Source of the DNA: Bacteroidota bacterium
GTDB lineage: Bacteria > Bacteroidota > Bacteroidia > Chitinophagales > Chitinophagaceae
Length of the DNA stretch: 6,847 nucleotides
Direction: 5' to 3'
NCBI GenBank assembly: GCA_947463975.1
Contig: CANHUW010000090.1
Span: 1 to 6,847, forward strand
Both the position numbers and the translations under genes were made by a program. Under the pieces are notes generated by a model that did no database searches, was not told the origin of the DNA, and worked only from the letters and a program-made list of their open reading frames with translations. Every line of letters starts with the position of its first letter. Within the stretch, counting starts at the first letter, position 1. This document shows positions 1 through 6,351 of the stretch, in pieces.

Positions 1-1
1 A

Positions 2-1027
2 ACAGATAAAGAAAAATGCTTACATCCTAATGACGATGTAAACAAATCACAATCATCTAACGATACTTTCCCAACAGCAATGCATATTGCAGCGTATCAA
101 ATTTTAAATGAAGTGACCATTCCAGGTATTACTACTTTAAAAAATACTTTGGCTACGAAGAGTAAGGATTTCATGCAAGTAGTTAAAATTGGGCGTACAC
201 ACTTTATGGATGCTACCCCATTAACATTGGGACAAGAAATCAGTGGTTATGTAAGTCAATTAGAACACGGGTTAAAAGCCATCAATCATACATTAGCACA
301 CTTAACAGAACTAGCATTAGGTGGCACTGCTGTGGGTACAGGCATTAATACACCAAAAGGTTATTCTGAAAATGTCGCAAAACATATTGCTACATTAACA
401 GGTCTACCTTTTATTACTGCTGCTAATAAATTTGAAGCATTGGCCGCACATGATGCGATTGTTGAATCTCATGGTGCATTAAAAACCGTTGCCGTGAGTT
501 TAATGAAGATTGCCAATGATATTCGTATGTTATCTTCTGGACCAAGATCTGGTATTGGAGAAATTTTTATTCCAGACAACGAACCAGGATCTTCTATCAT
601 GCCAGGTAAAGTAAACCCTACACAATGTGAGGCATTGACAATGATCTCTGCACAGGTAATGGGTAACGATGTAGCGATTAATATTGGTGGTTCAATGGGT
701 CATTTTGAATTGAATGTATTTAAACCAGTGATGATTTATAATTTCTTACACAGTGCAAGGTTAATTGGAGATGGTTGTATAAGCTTTAATGATAAATGTG
801 CTGTAGGCATTGAACCCATCGAAGCGAATATCAAAAAGCATGTAGATAACAGCTTGATGTTAGTGACTGCACTGAATACTAAGATTGGTTATTACAAAGC
901 AGCAGAGATTGCACAAAAAGCACATAAAGAAGGCACTACCTTAAAAGAAATGGCTGTGAAGTTAGGATATCTTACTCCAGAAGAATTCGACGCCTGGGTG
1001 ATTCCCGCCGAAATGGTAGGTATGTAA
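2..1027 (+). CDS. fumC: Class II fumarate hydratase (fumarase C), 5'-truncated by the window edge
   Basis: Cytoplasmic TCA-cycle enzyme that reversibly hydrates fumarate to L-malate without an iron-sulfur cluster. The reading frame is open from base 2, so the gene begins outside the window; the ATG at 80 is an internal methionine, not the start. The visible 341 residues begin just before the HPND segment (residues 8-11) and the SQSSND loop (16-21). They continue with GRTH (64-67, catalytic-site His67) and the superfamily signature GSSIMPGKVN (196-205), whose first Ser (197) matches the mobile-loop catalytic serine. An offset of 121 aligns these with E. coli FumC H129, H188 and S318, so about 121 N-terminal residues are missing and the C-terminus is of normal length. 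GSSIMPGKVNPTQCEA and the overall match favour fumarase over aspartase or argininosuccinate lyase. No active-site residue is altered in the visible part. Confidence 0.97.
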   Translation, partial: TDKEKCLHPNDDVNKSQSSNDTFPTAMHIAAYQILNEVTIPGITTLKNTLATKSKDFMQVVKIGRTHFMDATPLTLGQEISGYVSQLEHGLKAINHTLAHLTELALGGTAVGTGINTPKGYSENVAKHIATLTGLPFITAANKFEALAAHDAIVESHGALKTVAVSLMKIANDIRMLSSGPRSGIGEIFIPDNEPGSSIMPGKVNPTQCEALTMISAQVMGNDVAINIGGSMGHFELNVFKPVMIYNFLHSARLIGDGCISFNDKCAVGIEPIEANIKKHVDNSLMLVTALNTKIGYYKAAEIAQKAHKEGTTLKEMAVKLGYLTPEEFDAWVIPAEMVGM

Positions 1028-1032
1028 TTTAT

Positions 1033-1065
1033 AAAAAAAGAGAAAATTTAATTTTCTCTTTTTTT
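1033..1065. terminator. Bidirectional intrinsic terminator between fumC and the convergent amidohydrolase gene
   Basis: A perfect 15-bp inverted repeat (1033-1047 with 1051-1065) surrounds a 3-nt loop. The left arm starts with seven A and the right arm ends with seven T, so the transcript has an oligo-U tail at the hairpin whichever strand is read. It starts 6 bp after the fumC stop and ends 8 bp before the stop codon of the minus-strand amidohydrolase gene. Placement between two convergent genes makes shared termination the natural reading. The stem is A+T-rich, with only two G/C pairs. Confidence 0.85.
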
Positions 1066-1072
1066 ATTCTTT

Positions 1073-2698
1073 CTAGTGTACCCTCTCTCCATTCACAAAG
1101 GTCTTCAACACTTTTACTTTCAAGATACTATCAGCGGAGACTTTCATCAGGTCTTTGTCTAAGATGATGAAGTCTGCTTTTTTCCCTTTCTCCAAAGAGC
1201 CAACTTCTTTCTCCATTCTATTCGCCTTGGCTGCCCAGATGGTCATTCCTCTAATAGCTTGTTCTCTGGTTAAAGCATTCTCCATTTGAAAGCCTTCAGC
1301 AGGATAGCCTTTTGCATCTTTTCGCACCACAGCTGCTAAAAATGTTTTAAATGGATTGATTTCTTCTACTGGAAAATCTGTTCCTAATGGGAGCCAATTG
1401 TTTTGTTCTAATAATTGCTTGTATGCATAAGCGCCTTTCATCCTCTCTGCTCCCAATCTATCGCCTGCCCAATACATATCGCTGGTGCCATGTGTTGGCT
1501 GCACACTTGGAATAATACTGTATTTGCCAAAGTATTGAAAATCGTTAGGATGCACTATTTGTGCATGTTCAATTCTCCAACGCTTATCATTCTTGCCTTT
1601 TAAATATTTAGCATATACATTTAAAATGGTTCTGTTGGCACTGTCTCCAATAGCGTGTGTACACATTTGAAAATCAGTGTTAATTAATTTAGCTGCAATA
1701 CTATCAAAGTGCGCTTGACTACTTAACAAAAATCCACCCCAACCTTTCTGATCTGCATAATGTTGCAATAAACAAGCACCTCTAGAACCCAAGGCCCCAT
1801 CTCCATATACTTTAATACCTTTTACTTTTAATCTATCGGTTGTATATCCTCCTTTCGTAAAATAAGAAGATGCATAAGAATCTGGATGATCACTTAACAT
1901 CACATACAAACGCATTTTTAAATCATTGTTTTGTTGCAAGGTATCTATCATCGATACTGCAGTTGGATGCAAACCGCAATCTGTAATCGTAGTTAAACCT
2001 GTTGCAAAACAATTGGCTTGTGCTGCAGTTAACCAATTTTTATAATCTTCTTTGGTAACAGCAGGTGCAAATTTTTCTACCATGCCCACCGCATTATCTA
2101 TCAATAATCCAGTGAGTTGTCCATTGGCTACTACAAAACTTCCACCCTCCATGGTTTGCCCAACTTTTATTCCAGCTATAGACAATGCAGCATTGTTTGC
2201 AATACTTGCATGTCCATCAACCCTTTCTAAAATAACTGGTCTATCAGGAAACAAAGCATTCAATTGCTCATTGGTTGGAAATTGTTTGCCAGGAAATCTA
2301 TTCTGATCCCAACCTCTACCTCTAATCCAAGTTTTACCTGGATGTTTTGCTGCAAAATCTTTTACTCTATTAATCACTTCCTCCCAGGAATTGACAAACA
2401 TTAAATCTACTGCGAATAAAGATTGACCGTAGCCGACAAAATGCGCATGCGCATCTATAAATCCTGGATAAACCACAGCACCTGCTGCATTCACCACACT
2501 ATCTGATGTATACTCTTTTAAAATAGCATCATTGGTTCCTACTGCTACAATTTTCCCATCCTGCACAGCCATAGCTTCTACTGTAGTAAACTGATTATCT
2601 ACTGTATATATCTGTGCATGATGTACAATTAAATCAACTTTTTGTTGAATGCAAGAACTTAATGATACCAGAGCAAACAAGGCAATCAGAATACGCAT
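1073..2698 (-). CDS. Predicted lipoprotein amidohydrolase, YtcJ-like (amidohydrolase family 3)
   Basis: Metal-dependent hydrolase of 541 residues; the substrate cannot be read from sequence. Relatives include N-substituted formamide deformylase and many uncharacterised YtcJ-like proteins. Residues 1-16 form a short lipoprotein signal: positively charged MR, a hydrophobic stretch, then the lipobox LSSC with Cys16 as the lipidated residue. The mature enzyme is therefore probably anchored in the envelope, facing the periplasm or the outside. An N-terminal beta-rich part (about 20-75) precedes the barrel. Metal-site motifs follow in family order: HAH (His84, His86), Lys296 in GIKVYGDGALGSR (probable carboxylated bridging lysine), THAIGD (His348), EHAQ (His378) and GTDFPV (Asp441, likely catalytic acid). 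The C-terminal GSLEKGKKADFII (500-512) is the usual closing beta segment. All key residues are present, so it should be active. An AraC-type regulator gene lies 52 bp upstream on the same strand. No Shine-Dalgarno sequence precedes the start; the signal peptide supports the chosen ATG. Confidence 0.93.
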   Translation of the reverse strand: MRILIALFALVSLSSCIQQKVDLIVHHAQIYTVDNQFTTVEAMAVQDGKIVAVGTNDAILKEYTSDSVVNAAGAVVYPGFIDAHAHFVGYGQSLFAVDLMFVNSWEEVINRVKDFAAKHPGKTWIRGRGWDQNRFPGKQFPTNEQLNALFPDRPVILERVDGHASIANNAALSIAGIKVGQTMEGGSFVVANGQLTGLLIDNAVGMVEKFAPAVTKEDYKNWLTAAQANCFATGLTTITDCGLHPTAVSMIDTLQQNNDLKMRLYVMLSDHPDSYASSYFTKGGYTTDRLKVKGIKVYGDGALGSRGACLLQHYADQKGWGGFLLSSQAHFDSIAAKLINTDFQMCTHAIGDSANRTILNVYAKYLKGKNDKRWRIEHAQIVHPNDFQYFGKYSIIPSVQPTHGTSDMYWAGDRLGAERMKGAYAYKQLLEQNNWLPLGTDFPVEEINPFKTFLAAVVRKDAKGYPAEGFQMENALTREQAIRGMTIWAAKANRMEKEVGSLEKGKKADFIILDKDLMKVSADSILKVKVLKTFVNGERVH

Positions 2699-2750
2699 AA
2701 GATTATTTTAGAAAATAAAAATAACTAATAAAATCAATAAGAAAAGGAAA

Positions 2751-3674
2751 CTAGTTCAATAATTCACAAGGCTTTAAGCCAGTATGCTTTTTGAATGCTG
2801 CAGAAAAATGAGAAATAGAAGAATAGCCTAGTAATGCGGAGACATCTGTAACACTCAATGCTTTTTCATATAATAAATACTTAGCATGTTCCATTCTTTG
2901 TTGTTGATAGAAATCAAAAATGGTGGTACCGAATACTTCTTTAAAGCCTTTCTTCAAATAGCATTCATTCATGGCTACTTTACGGCTTAATTCTTTAATT
3001 GTAATTGGATCTCCAATATGTTGTAATAATATCTCTTTTGCTTGATAGATACTTTCTTTTCCTCTTTCGTCTGCCAAAAATTTGCAGGTGAAGTTTACCT
3101 CTTTTTCTTCTTCGAATGCAAAATCGATACTATGTAGTAAGAGTTCATGCACTTTTGCATTGATAAAAATATTTTCCAACGAACCCGTGTAACTATGGTT
3201 CAATATAAGATCTAAATTTTTTCGCTTCCTAGCTCCTATTGGAAATGTTTTAGTAAAAGATTTCAGATGCTTAAATGCTAAAATCTCATCTTTAGTATTG
3301 CTCAATTTAACATTATGCGTAAACTGATGTAAAAAAGTAGACGTAAAATGAAAAGCAAAAATATCCACCGTTCTAATTGGCCCTTCACAATCTTCTGTGG
3401 GTACTTGATTACAATTCCCACAAACTTTGTTATCACAAAACTTATTTCCAGCAATACAAAATCTTAACTCTAAATAATTCTGTTGGGGCTGTTCTGCAAA
3501 ATAATGATAAATCAACATACCTGTATCCTCAGCCGACCACTGATGCGCATCATATCTTTTGATACTATATTGAGTAGAACCCGGGATTCGCTGATCTTTA
3601 TGCCATAGGAGTTTTGCCCCCGCAAAAGTTGCAGGCTTCCCCATATTTTCCAGAACTTCCATTGTGCGAATCAT
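2751..3674 (-). CDS. AraC/XylS-family transcriptional regulator with an N-terminal cysteine cluster
   Basis: DNA-binding regulator of 307 residues. The C-terminal third (about 205-305) is a typical AraC double helix-turn-helix: the first HTH lies around PITIKELSRKVAMNECYLKK (223-242) and the second around SVTDVSALLGYSSISHF (274-290), followed by the conserved SAAFKKHTGLKP (291-302). The N-terminal part does not look like the sugar-binding cupin of AraC itself. It contains a dense cysteine cluster, Cys73, Cys80, Cys85, Cys88 and Cys96, including one CxxC pair, which may bind metal or sense redox state (inference). No signal peptide or membrane segment is evident, so it should be cytoplasmic. 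The stop codon is 52 bp upstream of the amidohydrolase start with no hairpin between, so co-transcription and local control of that gene are plausible. Translation may start at Met1 or at Met5 (codon 3660-3662); nothing decides this. The activating signal is unknown. Confidence 0.92.
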   Translation of the reverse strand: MIRTMEVLENMGKPATFAGAKLLWHKDQRIPGSTQYSIKRYDAHQWSAEDTGMLIYHYFAEQPQQNYLELRFCIAGNKFCDNKVCGNCNQVPTEDCEGPIRTVDIFAFHFTSTFLHQFTHNVKLSNTKDEILAFKHLKSFTKTFPIGARKRKNLDLILNHSYTGSLENIFINAKVHELLLHSIDFAFEEEKEVNFTCKFLADERGKESIYQAKEILLQHIGDPITIKELSRKVAMNECYLKKGFKEVFGTTIFDFYQQQRMEHAKYLLYEKALSVTDVSALLGYSSISHFSAAFKKHTGLKPCELLN

Positions 3675-3717
3675 AGTGTAAAATTAACATATAAACATTA
3701 AAGCAAGTAAAAAGGTT

Positions 3718-3745
3718 CATTTTATGACCCAAAAATGACATTTTA
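3718..3745. promoter_or_regulatory. Candidate operator: direct repeats in helical phase upstream of the AraC-type gene
   Basis: ATGAC occurs at 3724-3728 and 3735-3739, 11 bp apart. CATTTTA occurs at 3718-3724 and 3739-3745, 21 bp apart. These spacings are about one and two turns of the helix, the arrangement expected for AraC-family proteins, whose two HTH motifs contact successive major grooves on one face. The site lies 44-71 bp upstream of the regulator's start codon, a fitting position for autoregulation. In A+T-rich DNA such short repeats can arise by chance, so this is a hypothesis. Confidence 0.35.
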
Positions 3746-3782
3746 TTTTAAAAATTTTAACCCGCACTAGGTACTCAAAAAG

Positions 3783-3802
3783 AATGCCCTTTAAAGGCCA
3801 TT
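3783..3802. repeat. Near-perfect palindrome upstream of gyrB
   Basis: Two 10-bp arms meet with no spacer, pairing at nine of ten positions (one C opposite C), centred on TTTAAA. With no loop it is more likely a protein-binding dyad than an RNA hairpin. It sits about 100 bp upstream of the gyrB -7 element. Its role is unknown; it could be a repressor or nucleoid-protein site, or chance. Confidence 0.4.
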
Positions 3803-3898
3803 TTTAGCCTCATTTTCGGCCTCAATAGTATTCACATTTGTACTTTATTGGGGATAACTAAAACCCTCTAGATATATACCATAACCCCTTAATTTTCT

Positions 3899-3906
3899 TA
3901 AGTTTG
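3899..3906 (+). promoter_or_regulatory. gyrB promoter -7 element (Bacteroidota type, TAnnTTTG)
   Basis: TAAGTTTG matches exactly the TAnnTTTG consensus recognised by the primary sigma factor of Bacteroidota. Transcription would start several bases downstream, around 3911-3914, leaving an A-rich leader of about 40 nt before the ATG at 3953. No clear TTTG or TTG -33 element lies at the usual distance, so recognition may rest mainly on this box. Its position rules against translation from the in-frame ATG at 3908, which would fall upstream of the transcript's first base. Confidence 0.65.
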
Positions 3907-3952
3907 TATGCATGCTGAATGCCCTATAAAAACAACAAAAATTGATCCTTTT

Positions 3953-5932
3953 ATGTCAGAAGATTTACAACATCCAGATTCGGCCGAGAATAAGAATTAT
4001 GGAGCCGATAGTATCCAGGTATTAGAAGGTTTAGAAGCCGTTAGAAAAAGACCAGCCATGTACATAGGTGACGTGGGAGTAAAAGGTCTTCACCACTTAG
4101 TGTATGAGGTAGTGGATAACTCTATTGACGAAGCCCTTGCAGGCTATTGTTCTCATATTGAAGTGGCTATCCATACAGATAACTCGATTAGTGTGCAAGA
4201 TAATGGTCGTGGTATCCCTACTGCTATGCATACTAAGGAAAAAAGATCTGCATTGGAAGTAGTTATGACCGTACTACATGCTGGTGGTAAATTCGACAAG
4301 AATACCTACAAGGTTTCTGGAGGTTTACACGGTGTGGGTGTGAGTTGCGTGAACGCTTTAAGTACTAAACTTCAAGTAACAGTTCAACGCGAAGGAAAAA
4401 TATTCGAACAAGAATACGCCATCGGTGTTCCTCAATACGCCGTTAGAGAAAGTGGAACTAGCGATAAAACAGGTACAAGAGTGCATTTCTGGCCTGATCA
4501 AACCATTTTCCAAGAGACTGTTTACAAAAAAGAGATTTTAGAAGGAAGATTACGCGAGTTGTCTTACTTAAATAAAAGAATCAATATTACTTTAACAGAC
4601 TTACGCGAGAAAGACGAAAACGGCAACGCTTATGTAAATAATTTTTACAGTGAAGGCGGTATAGTTGAGTTTGTTCAAATGTTAGATAAGAATGGTAATA
4701 GAAATCCCATTATCTCTCAACCATTATATGTAGAAGGTCATGACGAAGCGTCCAATGTTGCTGTAGAAGTAGCATTGACTTATAATGACGATTTTAAAGA
4801 AAATATTTTTTCTTACGTTAACAATATCAATACCATTGAAGGCGGTACGCATGTTACTGGTTTTAGAACAGCCTTAACCCGTGTGTTTAAAAGCTATGGT
4901 GATAAGGAAGGTTTGTTTGAAAAAGCAAAAGTAACTGTAGAAGGTGATGACTTTAGAGAAGGTCTTAGTGCGATTATCTCTGTTAAAGTTCCTGAGCCTC
5001 AGTTTGAAGGACAAACTAAAACTAAATTAGGAAATAGTGAAGTGAGTGGCGTGGTACAAACTACCGTATCTCGTGTGTTAGAAGCATACTTAGAAGAGAA
5101 TCCTAAAGAAGCAAAATACGTTATCTCTAAAATTATTTTAGCTGCGCAAGCGCGTGTAGCAGCTAAGAAAGCTAGAGATATGGTTCAACGTAAAACTGTT
5201 TTATCTGGCGGAGGATTACCAGGCAAATTAGCAGACTGTTCTGAAAGAGATCCTGAAAGATGCGAATTATACTTAGTAGAGGGAGACTCTGCGGGTGGTA
5301 CTGCAAAACAAGGAAGAGACAGAAGTTATCAAGCCATCTTGCCGCTTCGTGGTAAAATTTTGAACGTAGAAAAAGCAATGGAACATAAAATCTACGAAAA
5401 TGAAGAAATTAGAAATATGTACACAGCTTTAGGGGTAACAGTTGGTACTCCTGAAGATCCAAAAGCATTAAATCTAGTTAAGTTGCGTTATCATAAATTA
5501 ATTATCATGACTGATGCCGATGTGGATGGTTCTCACATTGCTACTCTGATATTGACTTTCATTTTTAGATACATGAAAGAATTGGTTCAAAACGGTTATG
5601 TATATATTGCTCAACCTCCTTTATACTTAGTGAAGAAAGGAAAGGATCAAGAATATGCTTATAGCGAAGAACAAAGAAAAGGCTTAATCGTTAAACTTGG
5701 GGGTGGCAAAGATGATTCTGTAACCATCCAAAGATATAAGGGTCTGGGTGAAATGAACGCAGATCAATTATGGGAAACGACTATGGACCCAAGCAGAAGA
5801 ACCTTGAAGCAAGTAACCATTGAAAGCGCTGCAGAAGCAGATCGCATTTTCAGCATGTTAATGGGTGACGAGGTTGCTCCAAGGAGAGAATTCATCGAAA
5901 CACACGCTAAATACGCAAAAATTGACGCTTAA
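3953..5932 (+). CDS. gyrB: DNA gyrase subunit B
   Basis: ATPase and Toprim subunit of DNA gyrase; with GyrA it introduces negative supercoils into DNA at the expense of ATP. I chose the ATG at 3953 (MSEDLQ, 659 residues) rather than the in-frame ATG at 3908. The 15 extra residues are not typical of the family, and a promoter box at 3899-3906 puts the upstream ATG outside the mRNA. Numbering from 3953, the GHKL ATPase domain shows YEVVDNS (Glu52 general base, Asn56), DNGRGIP (83-89), GGLHGVGVS (123-131) and the QTK loop (354-356). The Toprim domain shows EGDSAGG (443-449), TDADVDGSH (520-528, metal-binding Asp521 and Asp523) and QRYKGLGEMN (593-602). The C-terminal AKYAKIDA is canonical. The roughly 165-residue insertion of the E. 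coli type is absent. GyrB rather than ParE is supported by this C-terminus and by IQVLEGLEAVRKRP. Arg146 (QREGK), equivalent to the coumarin-contact Arg136 of E. coli, is conserved. A small gene follows 66 bp downstream. Confidence 0.97.
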   Translation: MSEDLQHPDSAENKNYGADSIQVLEGLEAVRKRPAMYIGDVGVKGLHHLVYEVVDNSIDEALAGYCSHIEVAIHTDNSISVQDNGRGIPTAMHTKEKRSALEVVMTVLHAGGKFDKNTYKVSGGLHGVGVSCVNALSTKLQVTVQREGKIFEQEYAIGVPQYAVRESGTSDKTGTRVHFWPDQTIFQETVYKKEILEGRLRELSYLNKRINITLTDLREKDENGNAYVNNFYSEGGIVEFVQMLDKNGNRNPIISQPLYVEGHDEASNVAVEVALTYNDDFKENIFSYVNNINTIEGGTHVTGFRTALTRVFKSYGDKEGLFEKAKVTVEGDDFREGLSAIISVKVPEPQFEGQTKTKLGNSEVSGVVQTTVSRVLEAYLEENPKEAKYVISKIILAAQARVAAKKARDMVQRKTVLSGGGLPGKLADCSERDPERCELYLVEGDSAGGTAKQGRDRSYQAILPLRGKILNVEKAMEHKIYENEEIRNMYTALGVTVGTPEDPKALNLVKLRYHKLIIMTDADVDGSHIATLILTFIFRYMKELVQNGYVYIAQPPLYLVKKGKDQEYAYSEEQRKGLIVKLGGGKDDSVTIQRYKGLGEMNADQLWETTMDPSRRTLKQVTIESAAEADRIFSMLMGDEVAPRREFIETHAKYAKIDA

Positions 5933-5998
5933 ATGATGATTTTTCACAATAAATAACCTACTTTCAATTAGAAATTTTCACTTTAAAATTTATACAAA

Positions 5999-6205
5999 AT
6001 GGACACTTCAAAAATGATCAAAGCTTATTGCTTAAAAACTAAAGAAAAAAATGTACCAATGCATGATGCTGTAGTTACAAAAACTGCTAAAGGCGGTTAT
6101 ATGGCTGGCGGTCATGACGGTAAAGGAAATAAAATGGCTGCTATCCTTAGCGAAACAAATGCTTTAAAAGCAATCGCTGACGGAGTTGCTAAAAAAGGTT
6201 TTTAA
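5999..6205 (+). CDS. Small basic protein downstream of gyrB, possible cysteine-depleted DUF5679-like domain
   Basis: A 68-residue, lysine-rich (12 Lys against 6 Asp/Glu) soluble protein with no signal peptide or membrane segment. It is likely a real gene: it starts 66 bp after the gyrB stop with no terminator between, uses similar codons, and is followed by strong hairpins. From residue 10, the pattern YCLKTKEK, M-D-A-V, K-GGYMAGG and G-KM resembles, from memory, the short DUF5679 domain, which is normally a zinc-ribbon-like fold with CxxC pairs. Here only Cys11 remains; its partner is Thr13, and the second pair appears replaced in GGHDGKGNK. A C-terminal extension, SETNALKAIADGVAKKGF (51-68), is probably a helix ending in a basic tail. 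The function is unknown. The basic charge and gyrB neighbour would fit nucleic-acid binding, but that is inference. Upstream DNA is A-rich with no Shine-Dalgarno sequence. Confidence 0.78.
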   Translation: MDTSKMIKAYCLKTKEKNVPMHDAVVTKTAKGGYMAGGHDGKGNKMAAILSETNALKAIADGVAKKGF

Positions 6206-6248
6206 TTTTATACGCGACTTTTATAAAATATAAAGTCACGTATAAAAT
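6205..6248. repeat. Large A+T-rich hairpin just after the small gene
   Basis: Arms 6205-6214 with 6239-6248 (10 bp) and 6216-6221 with 6232-6237 (6 bp) pair perfectly around a single C/A mismatch (6215/6238), with a 10-nt loop. It begins at the last base of the small gene's stop codon. No U-run follows directly, so by itself it is not a classic terminator; protection of the mRNA 3' end or an accessory role to the terminator at 6264-6301 is plausible. Confidence 0.7.
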
Positions 6249-6263
6249 ACTCTTATGATTTTT

Positions 6264-6301
6264 TCAGGGCCACCCATAAACGGTGGCCCTGATTTACTTT
6301 T
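6264..6301 (+). terminator. Rho-independent terminator of the gyrB-small gene unit
   Basis: A perfect 11-bp G+C-rich stem (6264-6274 with 6282-6292) encloses a 7-nt loop (CATAAAC) and is followed on the plus strand by the T-rich tract TTTACTTTTA. On the minus strand the stem is followed by A residues instead, so it acts for plus-strand transcription. It is the strongest terminator candidate after the small gene. Confidence 0.85.
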
Positions 6302-6315
6302 AAGTCTAACTCAAT

Positions 6316-6347
6316 TCCACCCCATAAACGAGTGCCTCGATTTTTTT
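6316..6347 (+). terminator. Second, degenerate terminator-like hairpin with a T7 run
   Basis: The sequence from 6316 repeats the previous terminator's CCACCC-CATAAACG core and its GAT plus T-rich ending, but the long stem is broken. In its place a short CGAG-TGC-CTCG hairpin (6329-6339) is followed by A and seven T. It ends 4 bp before the mfd stop codon. It may be a back-up terminator protecting mfd from antisense transcription. The resemblance to the first hairpin suggests duplication followed by drift. Confidence 0.5.
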
Positions 6348-6351
6348 ATCT

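Larger units (their letters stand above)
3675..3952. other. Divergent intergenic region between the araC-type gene and gyrB
   Basis: This 278-bp stretch separates two divergent genes and must hold both promoters. No RNA gene or convincing short reading frame was seen. What can be seen is helically spaced ATGAC and CATTTTA direct repeats near the regulator gene (3718-3745), a near-palindrome at 3783-3802, two GCCTCA copies 12 bp apart (3807-3824), and the gyrB promoter element at 3899-3906. The left half is strongly A+T-rich, while 3783-3824 is locally richer in G+C. Confidence 0.7.

Noticed and set aside
1415..1603. 62-residue plus-strand open frame inside the amidohydrolase gene
   Set aside because: It is antisense to a well-supported conserved gene and shows no domain-like pattern; same judgement for the frame at 2052-2306.
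3377..3562. 61-residue plus-strand frame inside the AraC-type gene
   Set aside because: Antisense shadow of a conserved coding region with no supporting start signal.
3679..3701. Possible minus-strand promoter (TAATTTTA with a TTG 17 bp upstream) for the AraC-type gene
   Set aside because: The last consensus base does not match, and the box ends only 4 nt before the Met1 codon, leaving no room for a leader; too weak in A+T-rich DNA.
3908..3952. N-terminal extension of GyrB from the ATG at 3908
   Set aside because: It lies directly behind a consensus -7 box, so it is probably not translated, and it has no resemblance to known GyrB N-termini.
5172..5378. 68-residue minus-strand frame inside gyrB
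   Set aside because: Antisense to the highly conserved Toprim region of gyrB; no independent evidence.
5972..5991. Seven-base-pair A/T inverted repeat just before the small gene
   Set aside because: All A/T pairs in an A+T-rich gap; expected by chance and too weak to call a terminator or regulatory hairpin.
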